Shown in pieces: positions 12,320-29,000 of a stretch of 64,000 nucleotides of DNA. The notes beneath the pieces are model-generated. The model did no database searches and had not been told where the DNA came from. It was given only the letters and a program-made list of their open reading frames with translations. The position numbers and the translations under genes are program-made. This DNA is from Hydractinia symbiolongicarpus (taxonomy: Eukaryota; Cnidaria; Hydrozoa; Anthoathecata; Hydractiniidae): positions 21,576,001-21,640,000 of the forward strand of contig NC_079884.1 in the NCBI RefSeq assembly GCF_029227915.1. Direction: 5' to 3'. How positions within the stretch are numbered: the stretch's first letter is position 1; every line of letters starts with the position of its first letter.

Positions 12320-14783
12320 TCACCGTAAGAGGTTTTTGATTTCTTCTTTTTCGGCAGCTTCCACCGCACTTTCCCCACTTGGTGATTTTACTGTTTTATC
12401 TGCACCCTAGAAAAAACATGTTTGATAGCAAAACCCAATTCATTTAAAATAGAAGGCTTTTTAAGGAGACGAGATGCTGAGAGCTGGAGACGAGATGCTG
12501 AGAGCTGGAGACGAGATGCTGAGAGCTGGTGCTAAGATTTGACTCAAAAACTAATCAACCACTAAAGCGACAGTTCAGACAGAAAACTTGAACGCTTACA
12601 TCTTCATCTTTTCATAAGAAACTACAAAACCTATAAGAATTGAACTCTTTTTGTCTTACAAGAAATAACATTAAAACGCCTAAATAAAGATGGCATGTTG
12701 TAACATTTAAGAAATACATTTAGCAAATTTTTATATCTACACAACATTTGATTTTTTTGCATTTCGTTTCAAACATTGTTTAGTTACTTAAGAAAAACGT
12801 CTTACTTAGGAAAAATGATTCAGCTATTGTTTGCCTGGGTCAGATTATTACTAATTATTTATGTCAGCGTTTAATTTTATAGCTTTGAATTTAAGTGTAT
12901 TATTCTCTTTCATTTGAAGTTTTAAGGACTTAAATTCGCACCATGAAAAATTTAGGTTACTTTAATAATTTGCCAAACGCTTTATGCAAATTGTGTAGCA
13001 ATTGCTCAAATTTGGCATTGTTGATAAAAAATGTATTTTGTTCTAACACAGGAAAATAGGTTTTAAAACACATGTAAAGATGCTTTATCCAATACATTTG
13101 AATTCATAAGTAAGGAAAGTAAAGACAACAACTGCAGATGACCAGTGAACTAAAATATTAGGGATTTCTAAATCTTGCTAAGTTTTTATAAAAACGTATA
13201 AAAACTTACTTTTTCCAGTAATAGCTTAACGCATTCGGTGTGTCCTTCAAAAATGGCATTCAGAAGAGGACTTATACCATGTTTGTCTAATGCCTATAAA
13301 TGCAAATAAAAAAAAACATTCATCAATTACAAATGTCTATATTTGCAACATTTACAATACGTCATAATATATAAATTGCATAGTTTTTAGACAACCAAAA
13401 CTACCCATTTTGGAAATATTCTGACCCTCTAGGCCAACCATGGCAACCCTTCATGTAGCCACTATCTTTTACCGGATTTTAACAGTTTACAAGTAGTTGG
13501 TAATAAACCTGTCAGAATTTAGAATTTGCATAGAAATATAAAAAAGACATCTCACATTCACGTTTGCTCCTTGAGATAGTAAATAATCTAATACATCTTT
13601 TTGTCCATAATCTGCAGCACAATGAATCAAAGCTCTTCCCATACCCACATCTGCGTTTATGTCGAACTAAAATAAAAAAATATATATATATATAACAGTC
13701 TAATTACTTGATGATTATTGATAATTCACTGAGAAATGTACTGATAGCAAAACATTGTTTTCAACAACAGCTGATACAGGTAAAAACAGCTGAGCGTTAT
13801 AATGACATTGAATTGTCATATTTCTACACCAATTGTGTTTCAAAATGGGGCAACCACAATGAAACAATTGCATATTAAAAATAGAGATTCTGGAGTATAT
13901 ATACATAGTCTAAACTTAATTTCTTAACATTCTAGCATGAAGACACAGTCCTTACATGCTCATTAATTCACTGTTTTGGATGGGTCTTTAAGCTGACCTC
14001 CTGCAAAAAACAAGTTGATTTCGTATGAAAATGTTTAAAAAGTTGCCTTTGAATCTTTTTATTTTTTTCGAAAAGTTTTTTTCTTGGTTTGGGAGATATA
14101 ACTCTAACTAAAATTTAGCTAATTATGTGGAATTATGACATCAGCTATTAGATGCTCAGAAACAATTGCTGGTTTGAATGATAATCAGGGTCACTGAGCA
14201 TTAATATTATGTATGTTGCAAATATCAAACTGGATTGAAAACGCATAACAACAGCACCTCATTCTTTCTAGTCCATGATGTCATGCATTAATTAGCATAA
14301 TTATCAATACTTGTAAGCCAAAAATTTCGAGAACCAATCAGGATTTTTCAAAAAGATAAAAAGATTGATAAACAGAATTTTAAACTCTTTCATACAAAGT
14401 CAACTTGCTTTTTCGCAGGAGGTTCACTTGCAACATCCCTTTGGCAAGGGGTTTGACATTTTTTGAATGACTGTTTTTTTTTCTATATATATATATAATT
14501 TAGAGAAGTAATTTTCTTTTAAAAAATTGCATTGTCATGTCCCCTCGATAAAGTAAAGAGTTTCATTTGTTAAGATCAAACACTAATAAAGGTTGATACA
14601 GTGTCTCTTCTGCTTTTCAAAAAAAATTATTTGGAGTTTGGAAAGGCAACTTTCTGCTGGGTGATGATAAAATACTTTGTTCTCAAAGAAAGTTATAAAT
14701 ACCCCAGACTGTGAGCAGGCTTGTTTTACTTTCTCCAAATCACCATTTTGAACAGACCACTTTGCTTCCTTCATATCTGCCAT
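12320..14783 (-). CDS. MTPN: Myotrophin (V-1), ankyrin-repeat actin-capping-protein inhibitor
   Basis: Four minus-strand exons: 14703-14783, 13556-13666, 13210-13293 and 12320-12406. All junctions are phase 0 with GT/AG ends, giving 120 residues (vertebrate myotrophin has 118). Exon 1 gives the N-terminal helix pair with the family's NGDLEKVK motif. Exon 2 carries the first full ankyrin repeat ([19 protein letters not shown]). Exon 3 carries the second ([21 protein letters not shown]). Exon 4 gives the closing [19 protein letters not shown] segment and the stop. In animals the protein binds CapZ and stops it capping actin barbed ends, in the cytoplasm. The exon borders fall between ankyrin units. 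No missing repeat or frameshift is seen. The gene is convergent with the peptide gene and divergent from MORN5. Confidence 0.95.
12465..12527. repeat. 21-bp minisatellite, three units
   Basis: Three identical copies of a 21-bp unit (GGAGACGAGATGCTGAGAGCT) lie in the last myotrophin intron, about 60 bases from the acceptor of exon 4. Confidence 0.95.
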
Positions 14784-17062
14784 ATTTATCTATAAATTGA
14801 CACTAAAAAACAAAATGTAAACACAAAATTGAATACACTTCACCTAAAGAAACTAGTTTTCAGAATTTTTGCAAATGCTTGTCTCACAAGATTTTAATTC
14901 AATTATTTTTGTTAAAAATGAATCATTCAGCTATATATAACATAAATACTTGCAACTTATACATAACATACATTTTCAATTTCCAAACAGATTCAAAGCC
15001 ATTTAGTAACTTTACTAACTATGTCACAGGCCTTATTTGATTGATCATTTTGAGGACTTGTATCCGATATGATTCCAATATAACAATAACATAAACGTTA
15101 CAACATTATATTACATGGAAAATAATGTAGCTGGGAAGGCTATATATATATATATTGTGAAAGAATAAGCAAAACCACCTTGAGGAAATTCTCATTTCAG
15201 ATTTAGCAACTAAAATATATTATGTTTGTTAAGAAGAACTTCATATAAGGGTCCATGTAGGAACTAAGTATAATATTTGGTTGCTTATTGACTTTTTCGA
15301 AGTACTTTCCTATAGACCTTTTTGGATGTTACATTTTCCGTGGTAAGCACTTCTGGCTCAAACAGGCAGAAAGATGCAGAATTTTGCTGAAGAAAGGTCT
15401 TTTTTAGCAGAAACATCTTTCTACAGAAACATTTTTGAGGTTTAAACTATTATCGAGTGTAGATGGATAACCTCTGATTGACGTATATTCATATGTAAAG
15501 TCGTAATGATAACTTCTTGCGCAAAGAGACTAAAAAGGACCTTACTTCACCTAGCGTCCCCATCTTTTTACCTTCTATGCAATTGTTATAAATAAAGAAT
15601 ATAAAGAAAGAGCCTAGCCTTTAAAGGTTTATCCCTGATTACTGTCAAGTGCGAAGCTAGCTAACATGCCTGGACATAAAAACTTGCTTTCTCCCACCCA
15701 AATTGGAAAAGATTACCACTTGGAAAACAAGCACATTAGTCCCAATACAGTGAATATGATACGGTAAAGACTTTCATTGCTTTTGTGTATAGTGGTGTAG
15801 GCCCCTCCTCCTCCCCCATTGCCCATGGCTGGGCTAGGCCCAACTTTATCACATTGCAGTAAAAAAACCTATCCATCTTATTTATGATCATGGGTGATCC
15901 ATGTTTAAGCAGACAGATCATGAAAAAAGTACATTATAAAAAAGTAGAGACAAAAAACCCATCAGTCATCATATCATTTTATAAAGCAAAACACTGAACT
16001 CAAATGATTGACCTACGACATCCAAAATTTCTGGGAACGAAATTGTTAATTTGACTCAGAATCGAATGAAAATAGGATAAGCGAGACTATTTATTTATGG
16101 CAACAAGATGGCGGAGTAAATACCACATTTGGAAATGTTTTTATTTCTCCCTTTTTTTCAAGGGTTTTGGTAGACACATTAAAAACTTTCATGGTTATTT
16201 ATTTTCTTTTTGTTCATTAAAATTTTTGCTCATTCTATTCTATTCTGTCTCTCGTTTTCTACTACTTGTTTTTTTTAAAATCCCACTGAAGCTAGCTATA
16301 GCTCTTGCTCTTTTTCTTTCACTAAAAATTAACAGTTTACTTTACCTAGCAACTAGCTAGATTGTTAGAATCCAAAAAATAAGCAAAAGCTAGCTATAGC
16401 TAGCTAGGCATACTTTTCTTTACAAATCATTTTGTTTTATTAGCTTTAGCTAGCTACACTTTCGGCTTTTAAGGCTAAAAAAGTTAGTGAAATCTGTGTT
16501 AATATGATGTGCTTAGTAAGTGAAAGGTGTTAGAAGGTGATGTTGGATAGATAGATGTGAATATTTTACATGGCTAGCCTCACAAATATCAAGGGATATG
16601 CTCCGTCTATTATAATTAGGGTCCACTCTCCCTAATCTCTCTCACATGGCTTGGGTTAACCCGGGGCTTTGGTAACTTTTACTTGCCAATATTGAAACAC
16701 CACCACAAGGGGGATTAAATGTGGGTTTGAGATGGTATCTTCCTCTCCAGCCTAGCATCCTTACCTAACTCTGCCAAATTATTCACCTTTCTTTACTTAT
16801 TTTATGGAAAAAAAATTCTTACATTAAAATCTGGACTTTTGTCCGAAGTTAATGTTCTTCAATTTAAGTTTATTTTAACTTTGTTGATTTTGTAGGTAAA
16901 CAGTATGGATCTATATATATACATTTTGTATGCATACACATTTATTATCATTTATTATTAAATTTCAGGGAACTGGTATCTTTTCTGTTGTATTTTATGA
17001 TGATGTATAACTTTATTTTAGATGAGATTGCTTAATCTTTTATAAGTAGCATGAAGTAAGCA
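14784..17062. other. Divergent intergenic region between myotrophin and MORN5
   Basis: No exon is recognised. It should hold both promoters; no clear TATA box is seen beside either start codon. It includes a SINE fragment and, at 16291-16458, a cluster of GCTAGCTA palindromes. Confidence 0.45.
16546..16680 (-). mobile_element. SINE fragment, family A, minus strand
   Basis: Reverse complement of the 3' half of the element at 22141-22477. Shared parts are the GATAGATAGATG tail, the ACATGGCTAGCCTCACAAATATC block and the CACATGGCTTGGGTTAAC block. An internal piece is missing, and so is the tRNA-like head. Confidence 0.75.
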
Positions 17063-20071
<3,009 letters not shown>

Positions 20072-22140
20072 CGACAATCGCGTGTATACTTAAATTTGTA
20101 TATTTTTCTAATTTATCTGAGTTAAATATAAAATAGTATTTTTGAATTTTGTAAGTTTTATAAACATAAAAAAGTTATAATTCTATGAACAACCATAAAC
20201 ACAAGGTCCCTGTGTCTGTCCGATGGAAATGGGACAGAGGCAGGGTCCATCCCAGTTTTGTTGAAAACAAACTAAAGTAGTTTAATGCTGATGTTATCAA
20301 ACGTCGTCCATAATGCTCATTTTTTTCCTGACATTCTCCTCGCCGCCAGAGATTATCAGAGGTAGAAAATAAGCCCGGGGGACGAGTTGGAGGTTCTGTG
20401 CGTTTGAATATGAACTGTAATTGCGAAAAGATGCTTTGTACTGCATGTGCTATGCCGCATTAAACTAATGTTATTCAGAAGTCTGGGACGAGAGGAGGGT
20501 CTTGTCTAAACTACGCAATTGTCTCTCATTGGACTAGACTGGAATCACCTAATTATCCTTGTATGATTACCAGGTTAAAGGTTGGCTGGGAGAATTAAAA
20601 AAAGATATAATTTCAGTCATGATTTTAATAGAAAACCTGGAAAGTATTTTTCCAATGATCATTGTTTTTATAATTCAAGTTATAATATGCATACGGAAGT
20701 TCAGAGGCTGGATTTGCATTATCTATTTGTAATGTTTTAAAAGTTTTCAGCCATTTTAAAGTTAGCTTGGTGGGTTTTGTTTGTTCTCGAGGAATCAATA
20801 TTGATTTACTTGTATTTTAGTAGGATTTTTTCAAATACATTTGCCTTTTGGAGTTCCAATTGCGATTATTTGGCTAGAAACGATCTTAACCTTCCAAAAG
20901 CAGAAAAACAATACATTTTCCAAATAAAAAAGCTAGATGACAGGGCCCTTATTATTTCTGACAACTTATTAGTTGGGAGATCATTCAGGCGTCTATTTGA
21001 GAACTGAACGATTGTTATTTGCCAAAAGTAAGAAAGCGCGAAAATATAACGAGAGATTAAATAGCATGATATTTTTATAGTGCCTCTAGAAAGAACTCCT
21101 ATCAACAGTGATAAACATGCCGCTCTTTTCTTTGAATATCTCACGAAAAGATCTAATACTTACAGCTAGAACCCTTCTGAAGTTGGTGCCTCTTGATAAG
21201 CGTTCCCAGGGACAGTAAATATTTTTAATGAGCGTACTGTTGCAAATCAAGAGTTGCGTACACGCGAGCAAGGAAAACTTCGAATATACCACTACAGTCA
21301 GAACAGTTAGCACTAGTATCACACTCCGTATGAATATATAAGTGCTTTTCCTTCCTTAAATCATACGCTCTCTGAAACCGATAGGAAATGACTTTTGTTT
21401 GCTATATACCAGAGCATTGAATTGTACTTGCAATGCTTGTAGCAGACAACAAAAGGTTAATGAATCCATTCAAATAGTCCGCCAAAACAATTTACTCAAA
21501 GCAAGGGAAACTGAAAATTAAGTTATATGTTTCCAGAAATGTCCGGAATTTTGAAAATATGTCAGGAAAATTTAATCTTTTTTATGAAATGTCAGGATAT
21601 TGTCAGGATTTTTAAACATTACACTAAGACTTCGTAATGCATATGTTTTTCCAATGTCAGTTTTTATCTTTAACCTTTATTTGTTTCTTGTTTTTTTTTA
21701 CTCATGTCTATTGCATTTTTTCTTTTTACTAGAACAGAGTCAGCATCACATCAGCGGTAGTAACTATAGGAAACAATAGGGAAAATAGGGAAATTAAAAA
21801 TGTGAGGATTTTTAGCTAAAAAATATCGAACACACTGAAATTGTGAACACCCTGAGAATACAGCCAACAACAAATTTGCGCTATTTAGATTTTGTTGTTA
21901 TTAATGTTCTTGTGTTTTTTTCCACGAGAACATAGTCTATAATACCATTCAGGTTCAGATTTGCACAAAAATAAACATCCCGAGCTTCAATTAATTCTAA
22001 AACTTTACCATTTTGCTTTACTCCATAATCGGCGATCTAATCCTATTCAGAGTCAAAAAGCTGTAGCCAACCTCTTTTCCAGGGTAATTTGTTCTGTTTA
22101 TGGCTGACTTCGTCTTTCCTCTCTGCGCTTAGTTGAAAAT
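20072..22140. other. Intergenic stretch downstream of MORN5
   Basis: No gene is recognised. An open frame at about 20777-21007 and its antisense partners have no family resemblance. An imperfect inverted repeat lies at about 20203-20253 (GGTCCCTGTGTCTGTCC against GGGACAGAGGCAGGGTCC). A cluster of TGTCAGGA motifs lies at 21540-21620, also found at 45855-46020, probably a dispersed repeat. Confidence 0.4.
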
Positions 22141-22477
22141 GTGGCACCGTAGATTAGTGGTTATAGCTCTCGTACTCTGTGCGGGAAACCGGGGTTCGAT
22201 TCCTCTTGACGGCGAGTGAATGCTACCATAGTCCCGTGTTAACCCAAGCCATGTGAGGGAAATTGGGAAGATAGCGCGCACTGTTGGGCTGTTGGATGTT
22301 TCCGGGAGTTGTCTAGTAAAGCGCGGGTCATAATTGGGTTTGCGTAGCTCAAAATGAGCATTAAATACTCTAGGACTGTCCATCTAAGCCATGCCCTCTC
22401 CTGTAAATAATAGACAGGGTATATCCCTCGATATTTGTGAGGCTAGCCATGTAAAATATGCACATCTATCTATCTAA
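22141..22477 (+). mobile_element. tRNA-derived SINE, family A, full-length
   Basis: The head is tRNA-like: an A-box-like TAGATTAGTGG near 22150 and a B box GGTTCGATTCC near 22193. A non-tRNA body follows and ends in GATATTTGTGAGGCTAGCCATG and a short ATCTATCTATCTA tail. The tail and body match the minus-strand fragment at 16546-16680. It is not a functional tRNA, because there is no 3' acceptor half. Confidence 0.8.
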
Positions 22478-23057
22478 AACAAAGAGTATGCGAAATAAGC
22501 TTGTCTTTAATTTTCACCTTGAATTGTTGTATTATGATGGATTCACAAGTTAACTTTCGCGTTAATCAAAATTAGGAGAGCTTTTTATAAAATATAGCGT
22601 GGCTAGCTATCTTTCAGTTCCCAAAGATTTCAAACAGAGATACTTCATAATCTCCGTGCCTCCTCAAACAATTTAATCTTTGTCATTGTACAGCTAAAAC
22701 ATCCCTATCACATTTTTTAATTCACCCTTTTAAAAAAACAGCTTTTTCCCTCATGTACAAAATCATTCGGATCTAAAAAATATGTTATAAAACAAATCTA
22801 TCTCTTTCCATTCAACGCCGGGTGGTGGGTTGGCCCGATATAAAGAGCCGGAGAACGAGGTTGGTACACCTTTTCAACCCAGGGCCAATAATAATACCAG
22901 TGTAGTAAATAAATAAATTCACTAACTGACCATAATACTTTGCGCTTATGATGATGTCATAGCACTCATGTGCGCTTTCCTTTTGGAAAAAGAGCACGTC
23001 TTTCTGGGTGTGCTAGGGTAAACCTTTGTCATTACTTTGCCAAAATAGTGCGGAAAA
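22478..23057. other. Upstream region of the caprin gene
   Basis: No exon is seen. It contains a dispersed-repeat fragment near 22816-22880 (GAGAACGAGGTTGG, also near 9130). The caprin promoter and 5' UTR should lie here; no TATA box is evident. Confidence 0.4.
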
Positions 23058-26000
23058 ATGCCAAGTGCTTCATCAAAATCTTCTCAGCCTCCTTCTCAGA
23101 TCACTACTAGTGATTTAATGCAAGAACCATTAAAAAATGCTGTTTCCGTGTTGGACAAAAAACTAAGGAATCTCGAAAAACGCAAGGTTAGTAGTGAAAC
23201 CTATTTAACACATGGGTAGCTTTCCTTCTGCATGACTCGAAGTTTTCATTATTCGTTATAATCTGCCTTCTATGGGTGGGTCGAGTAGATACCAACTTTT
23301 ACCTAGGTGGATAGCATCAGTATGTATTTTTCCATGGTTAAGTGAGTTGCATCTCCCTATATGTTCGCGGCCTGCTGCTGCAGGCAACTTGGACAGTTAG
23401 CTTGGTTCTTTCACTATCAGTCAGGGTAAACACTTAATTAGGCAACGGTAGGCTAATTAGGGCATAACACCTATTTAGGCGACTCATTGTAGCCTAAGTA
23501 GGTGTTATGGCCATATGTAAGTTGTTAGGCCATATGTAACTTAGTTAAGACATACAATATTTAATGGCTTTTCACACATTCCTAAGAAAAAATCGCAAAA
23601 AATCTTTGTTTAGAATGGATAGTCTACACGACCATGATTCCAAAATTGTCACTCGTGCCTCGATATGTTCGCGCAACTAAGAATTATGTTAAAATGAAAT
23701 ATATAACCTAATTAGGTTAAGTGTCGCCTATTTAGGTGACATTTTCGTCCGCCATATTTATTTTTCCCTGCGGCGTGAATGGCTGAAGTCCATTATTTAA
23801 AACAACAAATAGTGCCACACAAGGTTTGGGCCATAAGTTACCAATGCGCGATGCAAATAAGACGATAATTGGTCAAAATTATCTGCAAAGTTGACAGATT
23901 TGATTCACATAAAAATTGTAGTGCAAAACGCAATGATTTCGACGTATTTACAATAGAAAGTTTTTGTTCGCCTAGTTAGACTACGGGTAGCCTAATTAAA
24001 CTACATCGTGTCGCCTAACTAAACGACTCACCTAATTAGGTCATGCTGCCTAATTAGGTGTTTACCCTGACTGACTATGGGCTAAGGATGAGCTAACCAT
24101 AGTGCGCAGCCGGTATCAATTTTTAAGCTGCAGGCACCTGATGTATTAGTTTCACTTTCACACTACGTTGCATCGTTAGCTAGCTCTTTTGTAGCTAAAT
24201 ATAATGCGAGGGAGAATGAAAAAGAAAGATAGAAAGACAGTCTTGTTATTATCACTAATTTAAAGCCTGGAAAGAAAGGAATTAACAAAATTACAAACAC
24301 TTTTAACCCCCCAAAAATATCAAAAAATTTTGATTTAAAAAAATCTGCTAACGAAGAGTTCAGCTGTGAGCTAAGCAGTTACTTTTACATTAACACTAGA
24401 GGCAAAGTTTTTAGCGTATCATGCTCAATATGATTAACTCATCGTTAGCCCATAGTGAGAAACAAGCTTTAGCCTTTTCCTCTTGACAGGCCTCGTCAGG
24501 AATGGCGTGCGATCGCACGCGCACACGCCCACACACGCCATGTTTGAATGTTCCTGTGCGATCTTCGCACGCCAAAAAATAACACTAAATACCTCAGGCG
24601 TGCGCTAATCGCACACCAAAATAATAATATTCAGTTCAATGCAGGTGTCTGGGAATAATATACGTAGGGAAGCATGATTTAATTTGTCTATTTTTTTTTT
24701 TAAATTTCTATTTTTTTCTAAGTTTTCTTTTCTTCCTCAATTGACATGAATGATTAATGCAAATAATTGAATTGGAATTTGTGTGGCTTTTGAAATAAAA
24801 TTGTTTAAATAACAAGCAAAAAAAAACAGGTACGTTGCAAAATATACAAGCAAAACACGCATTGTAATATTCAGAGCAGGTGTTACATTGGTTTTCAATT
24901 CAATACTTTTTCCACCTCGACGTATGTTCGATGTTCGATATTCAGTATTCGAAATTGTGAAGTGAAGTTGCTAACAACATTTGCTTTCGAAAAACTCAGC
25001 AGCATTTCATTTTTTTTTTCAATCTAGTTGCTCTTTTTAAATTAAAAAATAAATTTTAAAGTTCAACTTTTCTGTCTACTTCTTTAAATGCTTTCGCTAC
25101 TTTCGTTATATGAAATCACTTCCAGCATGTTCTTTTGCAAGCACAGAGTCAGCATGATATCTAATTATAGTTATGGTGATCAATTGCGACATGCTGAAAG
25201 ACTTTTTCTTGTGTTGTTTTGAAAATTATACAGAATGTGCTGATGTTGTTTTAGAAGTTATTTATAACGGAGGAGGGTGTTACGACGAAAATTTATTTCA
25301 CATATAATTTTTTTTAAAAAAAATAATAAACAATGAACACATTTTAGTTTCTTCGCAACAAATTACCTGCTTTAAAACATGGCAAAATTAGACTTGTTGT
25401 ATGCGAGTTCTATGATTACTTGAGAAAAGTGGAACAATAATGAGCGCACGCCATTAAAAATTATGCCTTGCGAACATCGCACGCCTCAAAATGATGGAAA
25501 AGTCAGCATTTTTCTTCCTGACGAGGCCTGCTTGATGTCCATAATTGGTATTCTTTCTTATTTGTTGACAAAACCAGCGTCCATCTTTTATTATAGAACA
25601 ACAAAAAAGCTCTGAGAAGCTCTGCATTTTGGTTGTAGTAAAGCATCATGCTTTATCTTAGAATTTTGTGGGAACTTACTATGTCAGAAAAACACAGAGT
25701 TACTGTCAACATTACTTTCTCTATCAAAACTAGAAATGCATGAGCTAAACCAGCAAGAAATAGAGTATTGTTTCCTCAAACAGTCAGGGATAACCGCAAA
25801 TTAGGCTATCACGCCAAATTAGGATAGTAGATTAGTTATGAGATTTTCCATAGACTAGTTAGGAGATCATCTTCAATTTAGGAGATGTTTTTTTTTCTTT
25901 TACGATTATCTCGACAACCACGTCTGGTCGCGCCATCAACATCATCTTCATTCGAGCAAAATTTTTTATAGTTTGCTTCACAGGACTAAAAATTATATGT

Positions 26001-29000
26001 CAAAAGTCTTTGGATCGGTTAATTAGACAAGAAATAGTCTATTTAGGCTATGCGCCACCATGTTGAGAATATGCGCGCGGGAAATTTAGCCTTTTCAGAA
26101 GCAACCGTGGCCGTAAAACAAAGAAGCCTTAACACAAGCGCATGCGTTCTTAATCAAACAAACTAAACAATATATCTTCTGAAAGCATAAATAATAAAAA
26201 TATATTTGGACCATCAAAAGGAGGTTCTATAGAATGTTTTTACTAATAAATCATTGCGATTATGCAACAGAATAGCGTTAGGCGGCAAGAACCATGATGA
26301 TGGCCTAATTAGGAGAGATAAATCGCCAAAATAGGCTATCATAGACTAATTAGACTATCATAGCCTAATTTGCGGTTATCCCTGACTGTCAAAGTCCTGC
26401 ACATAACTTTGACAAAAGCTGAATGTTAGATAATCTGAATAATACTGAATAATGCAATACTGAATAGTTTTTATTCTGAAATAAAGAAAAATGGTACTTT
26501 TGTCATTTTCGTCAAAATTAAATTTTTGATTCTCAGCAAAAAAAAGATTCAAAAAATAATTCTGCGAAAATGAAAAACTTTTTAGCTTTTTTTAAATTCT
26601 GAATTTTTTTTCCACAAAATTGTTTTTCAATAAAATAACATGTTTTTTCCTGCATAAGTGTTTTTTACAGCCACCATAGGAAGTGATGTACATAACGTAA
26701 AGCGGCTGGAAGTGCTAAATGGTCCAGGGCACCCTGTTTTGGTGTCAACTTATGTACTAGGTGGTACCTTACAAGGCTATGTTTATGACACAAAAACTTT
26801 TGTGTGTGAATGAAATGTTTGTTGTTGCTCTTTTTGCTACTATTTTTATTAAATTCATGGAAATAATCCTGACCAATTGCTAACAAGAACTGATAAAAAA
26901 GAATTAATAATTAACATAATATAACTAGGCTTACTAGAAAGAGGAGACAATAATTAATTAGAAACGTAAAGTTGGTTCGCAAAAATTTTGACACTGTAAC
27001 AAAGTAAACCACCATCTAGATTTGGCCTGGAAACACCTTAGATCAATTACTATTTTTCTACTACTGTTCTTTGTATTTAAGTTTTTTAAAAGCGATCTAA
27101 AACAGCATTTCTATCCCTGTTTTTAAGTTTTTAAAATGTGATCTAATAAGAGCCTTTTTATCGCCGCTTTTCGTTCTTAAATTTTAACGCAATCTAAAAA
27201 AGCATTTCTATCGCCATTTTTTGTTCTTAATCTTTGAAAATGCGATCCAAAAAAGGCATTTCTATCACCGTTCTTTGTTTTTAAGTTCTTAATATGCGAT
27301 CTAAAAAACCTTTCCATCGCCGTTCTTTTATAATGCAATCTAAAAAAGCTTTTCTATTGCCATTCTTCGTTCTTAACTTCGTTAAATGTGATCGAAAAAA
27401 CCTTTATAACCCCGTTCTTCATTCTTAAACTTTTAAAATGCGACCTAAAAAAGCTTTTCTATTACCACTTAAAAATATTCAATTCACATTTTTATCATTT
27501 TCTTCGCAAAGTGATTCGCAAAAATGGCATTTCGATTCGCAAATTGTGAATTGCCAACTGCTAATTCGAACCGTATTAGATTGATGCAAAAAATTCGCAT
27601 AAATCTAATATGGAAAATGTATGGGTGAGCTTTTTTGCGATTGCTAGAAAAGTATATCGAAACTTAATTACAGGTTTAAACTATATGGTAACTTTTAACC
27701 TCCTTAAATTTTTGTTACACCTTAAGTAGAAGTATATAAATAACACAAATCTTTATAATTTGCATTAATTTTGTGCTTTGTTTAATTATCTGAAATAAGG
27801 TAATTTTAGAACCACAGTTGTTGTTCTTAATATTTTGGCTAAGCATGACAATAGAAATATGTTGGTTTGCAGCTAGTGTGATACAGATATTAGATTGGTT
27901 TGATAGATTAATTGATTTTTTATGGTGTGAATCTCCTTCCGCTTTTCTCCGACTTGAGAATCTGCAAAAGATATTAGTTAAGGTAAATTTTTAATTCCTC
28001 AGAGTAAAGGTTATTATAACGTACCAACCCTTGAAGTGCCTCTAAATCAGGTGTGTTAACCTCAATCCGTTGTAGCTTGGAAACATTTTGCTGGTCTTTT
28101 GCCAGGAAATGCCAGCCTTATTGTTCTGACTTTTAATACTTTAAATCCGCAGGGTTGTTGTTTGTCAAATTCTGAATTCTTTTCCTTCTTATAATATTTT
28201 CAATCTTTTCTCTGAATACACAGATCTACTTCATATCACCCAGGGAAATATTTATGAGACTTTTTAGGGGCCTATTGCTGCTAAGGGGGGAGGGGCTCTG
28301 AAGTTTGAAAAAAAATCTGCTAGAGTTTGAGAAATTTTAAACATTTGTTTGTGGCCTGAAAATTCTTCGTCGTTTGTGAGCATAATTCCTCTGTCACGCC
28401 CCTGACCCTTTTAAGATTTATCCAAAAGTGTGTATTTCACGGACGGAAATCAGCTAAAAGAGGGGAGAGGGAGGTCTGAATCTTATCAGCGATATCCCAC
28501 TAACAGGACCCAAAAAAAATTTTCGAAGGCCCCACCAAACTCCTTTTCACGGGTTAGAATCAGTTGATTGTTAACCTATCGTGAGGACCTTTTTTAAGTT
28601 TTAAGAAATTTAATTATGTTTTATGTCATATCTGAAATACTAAACCTAGTTCACTGTAATATATTATTTGTTTTACCTTTATAAATCTATATTAAAATAC
28701 CCATATACATCTGTCTGTCACGCAAAAGTAGCGAGACGCACACAATGCCATATAAAAATGCCAGGCGAACCCATGGATTTTTTCCAATGGCACTGAATAG
28801 TATATATATTTTGTTATTGTTGTTTTTACTTGTTCTGACAAAAAAATGTATCATTTGTGAGCTTTTGTTTCAAGCTATTGCCTTTTAAACCTTGTTACAA
28901 GGTAATAAATTTTGCTACCTTGAGTCCTGTCGTTAAACAGGGTAACCACTCCTCTTAAATTCCTTAAATAACCTTAGAAAAAGAAAATCTCCTTAAAAGT

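Noticed and set aside
22141-22212. Functional tRNA gene
   Set aside because: A and B boxes are present but there is no paired acceptor stem or 3' half; the following body is shared with another SINE copy.
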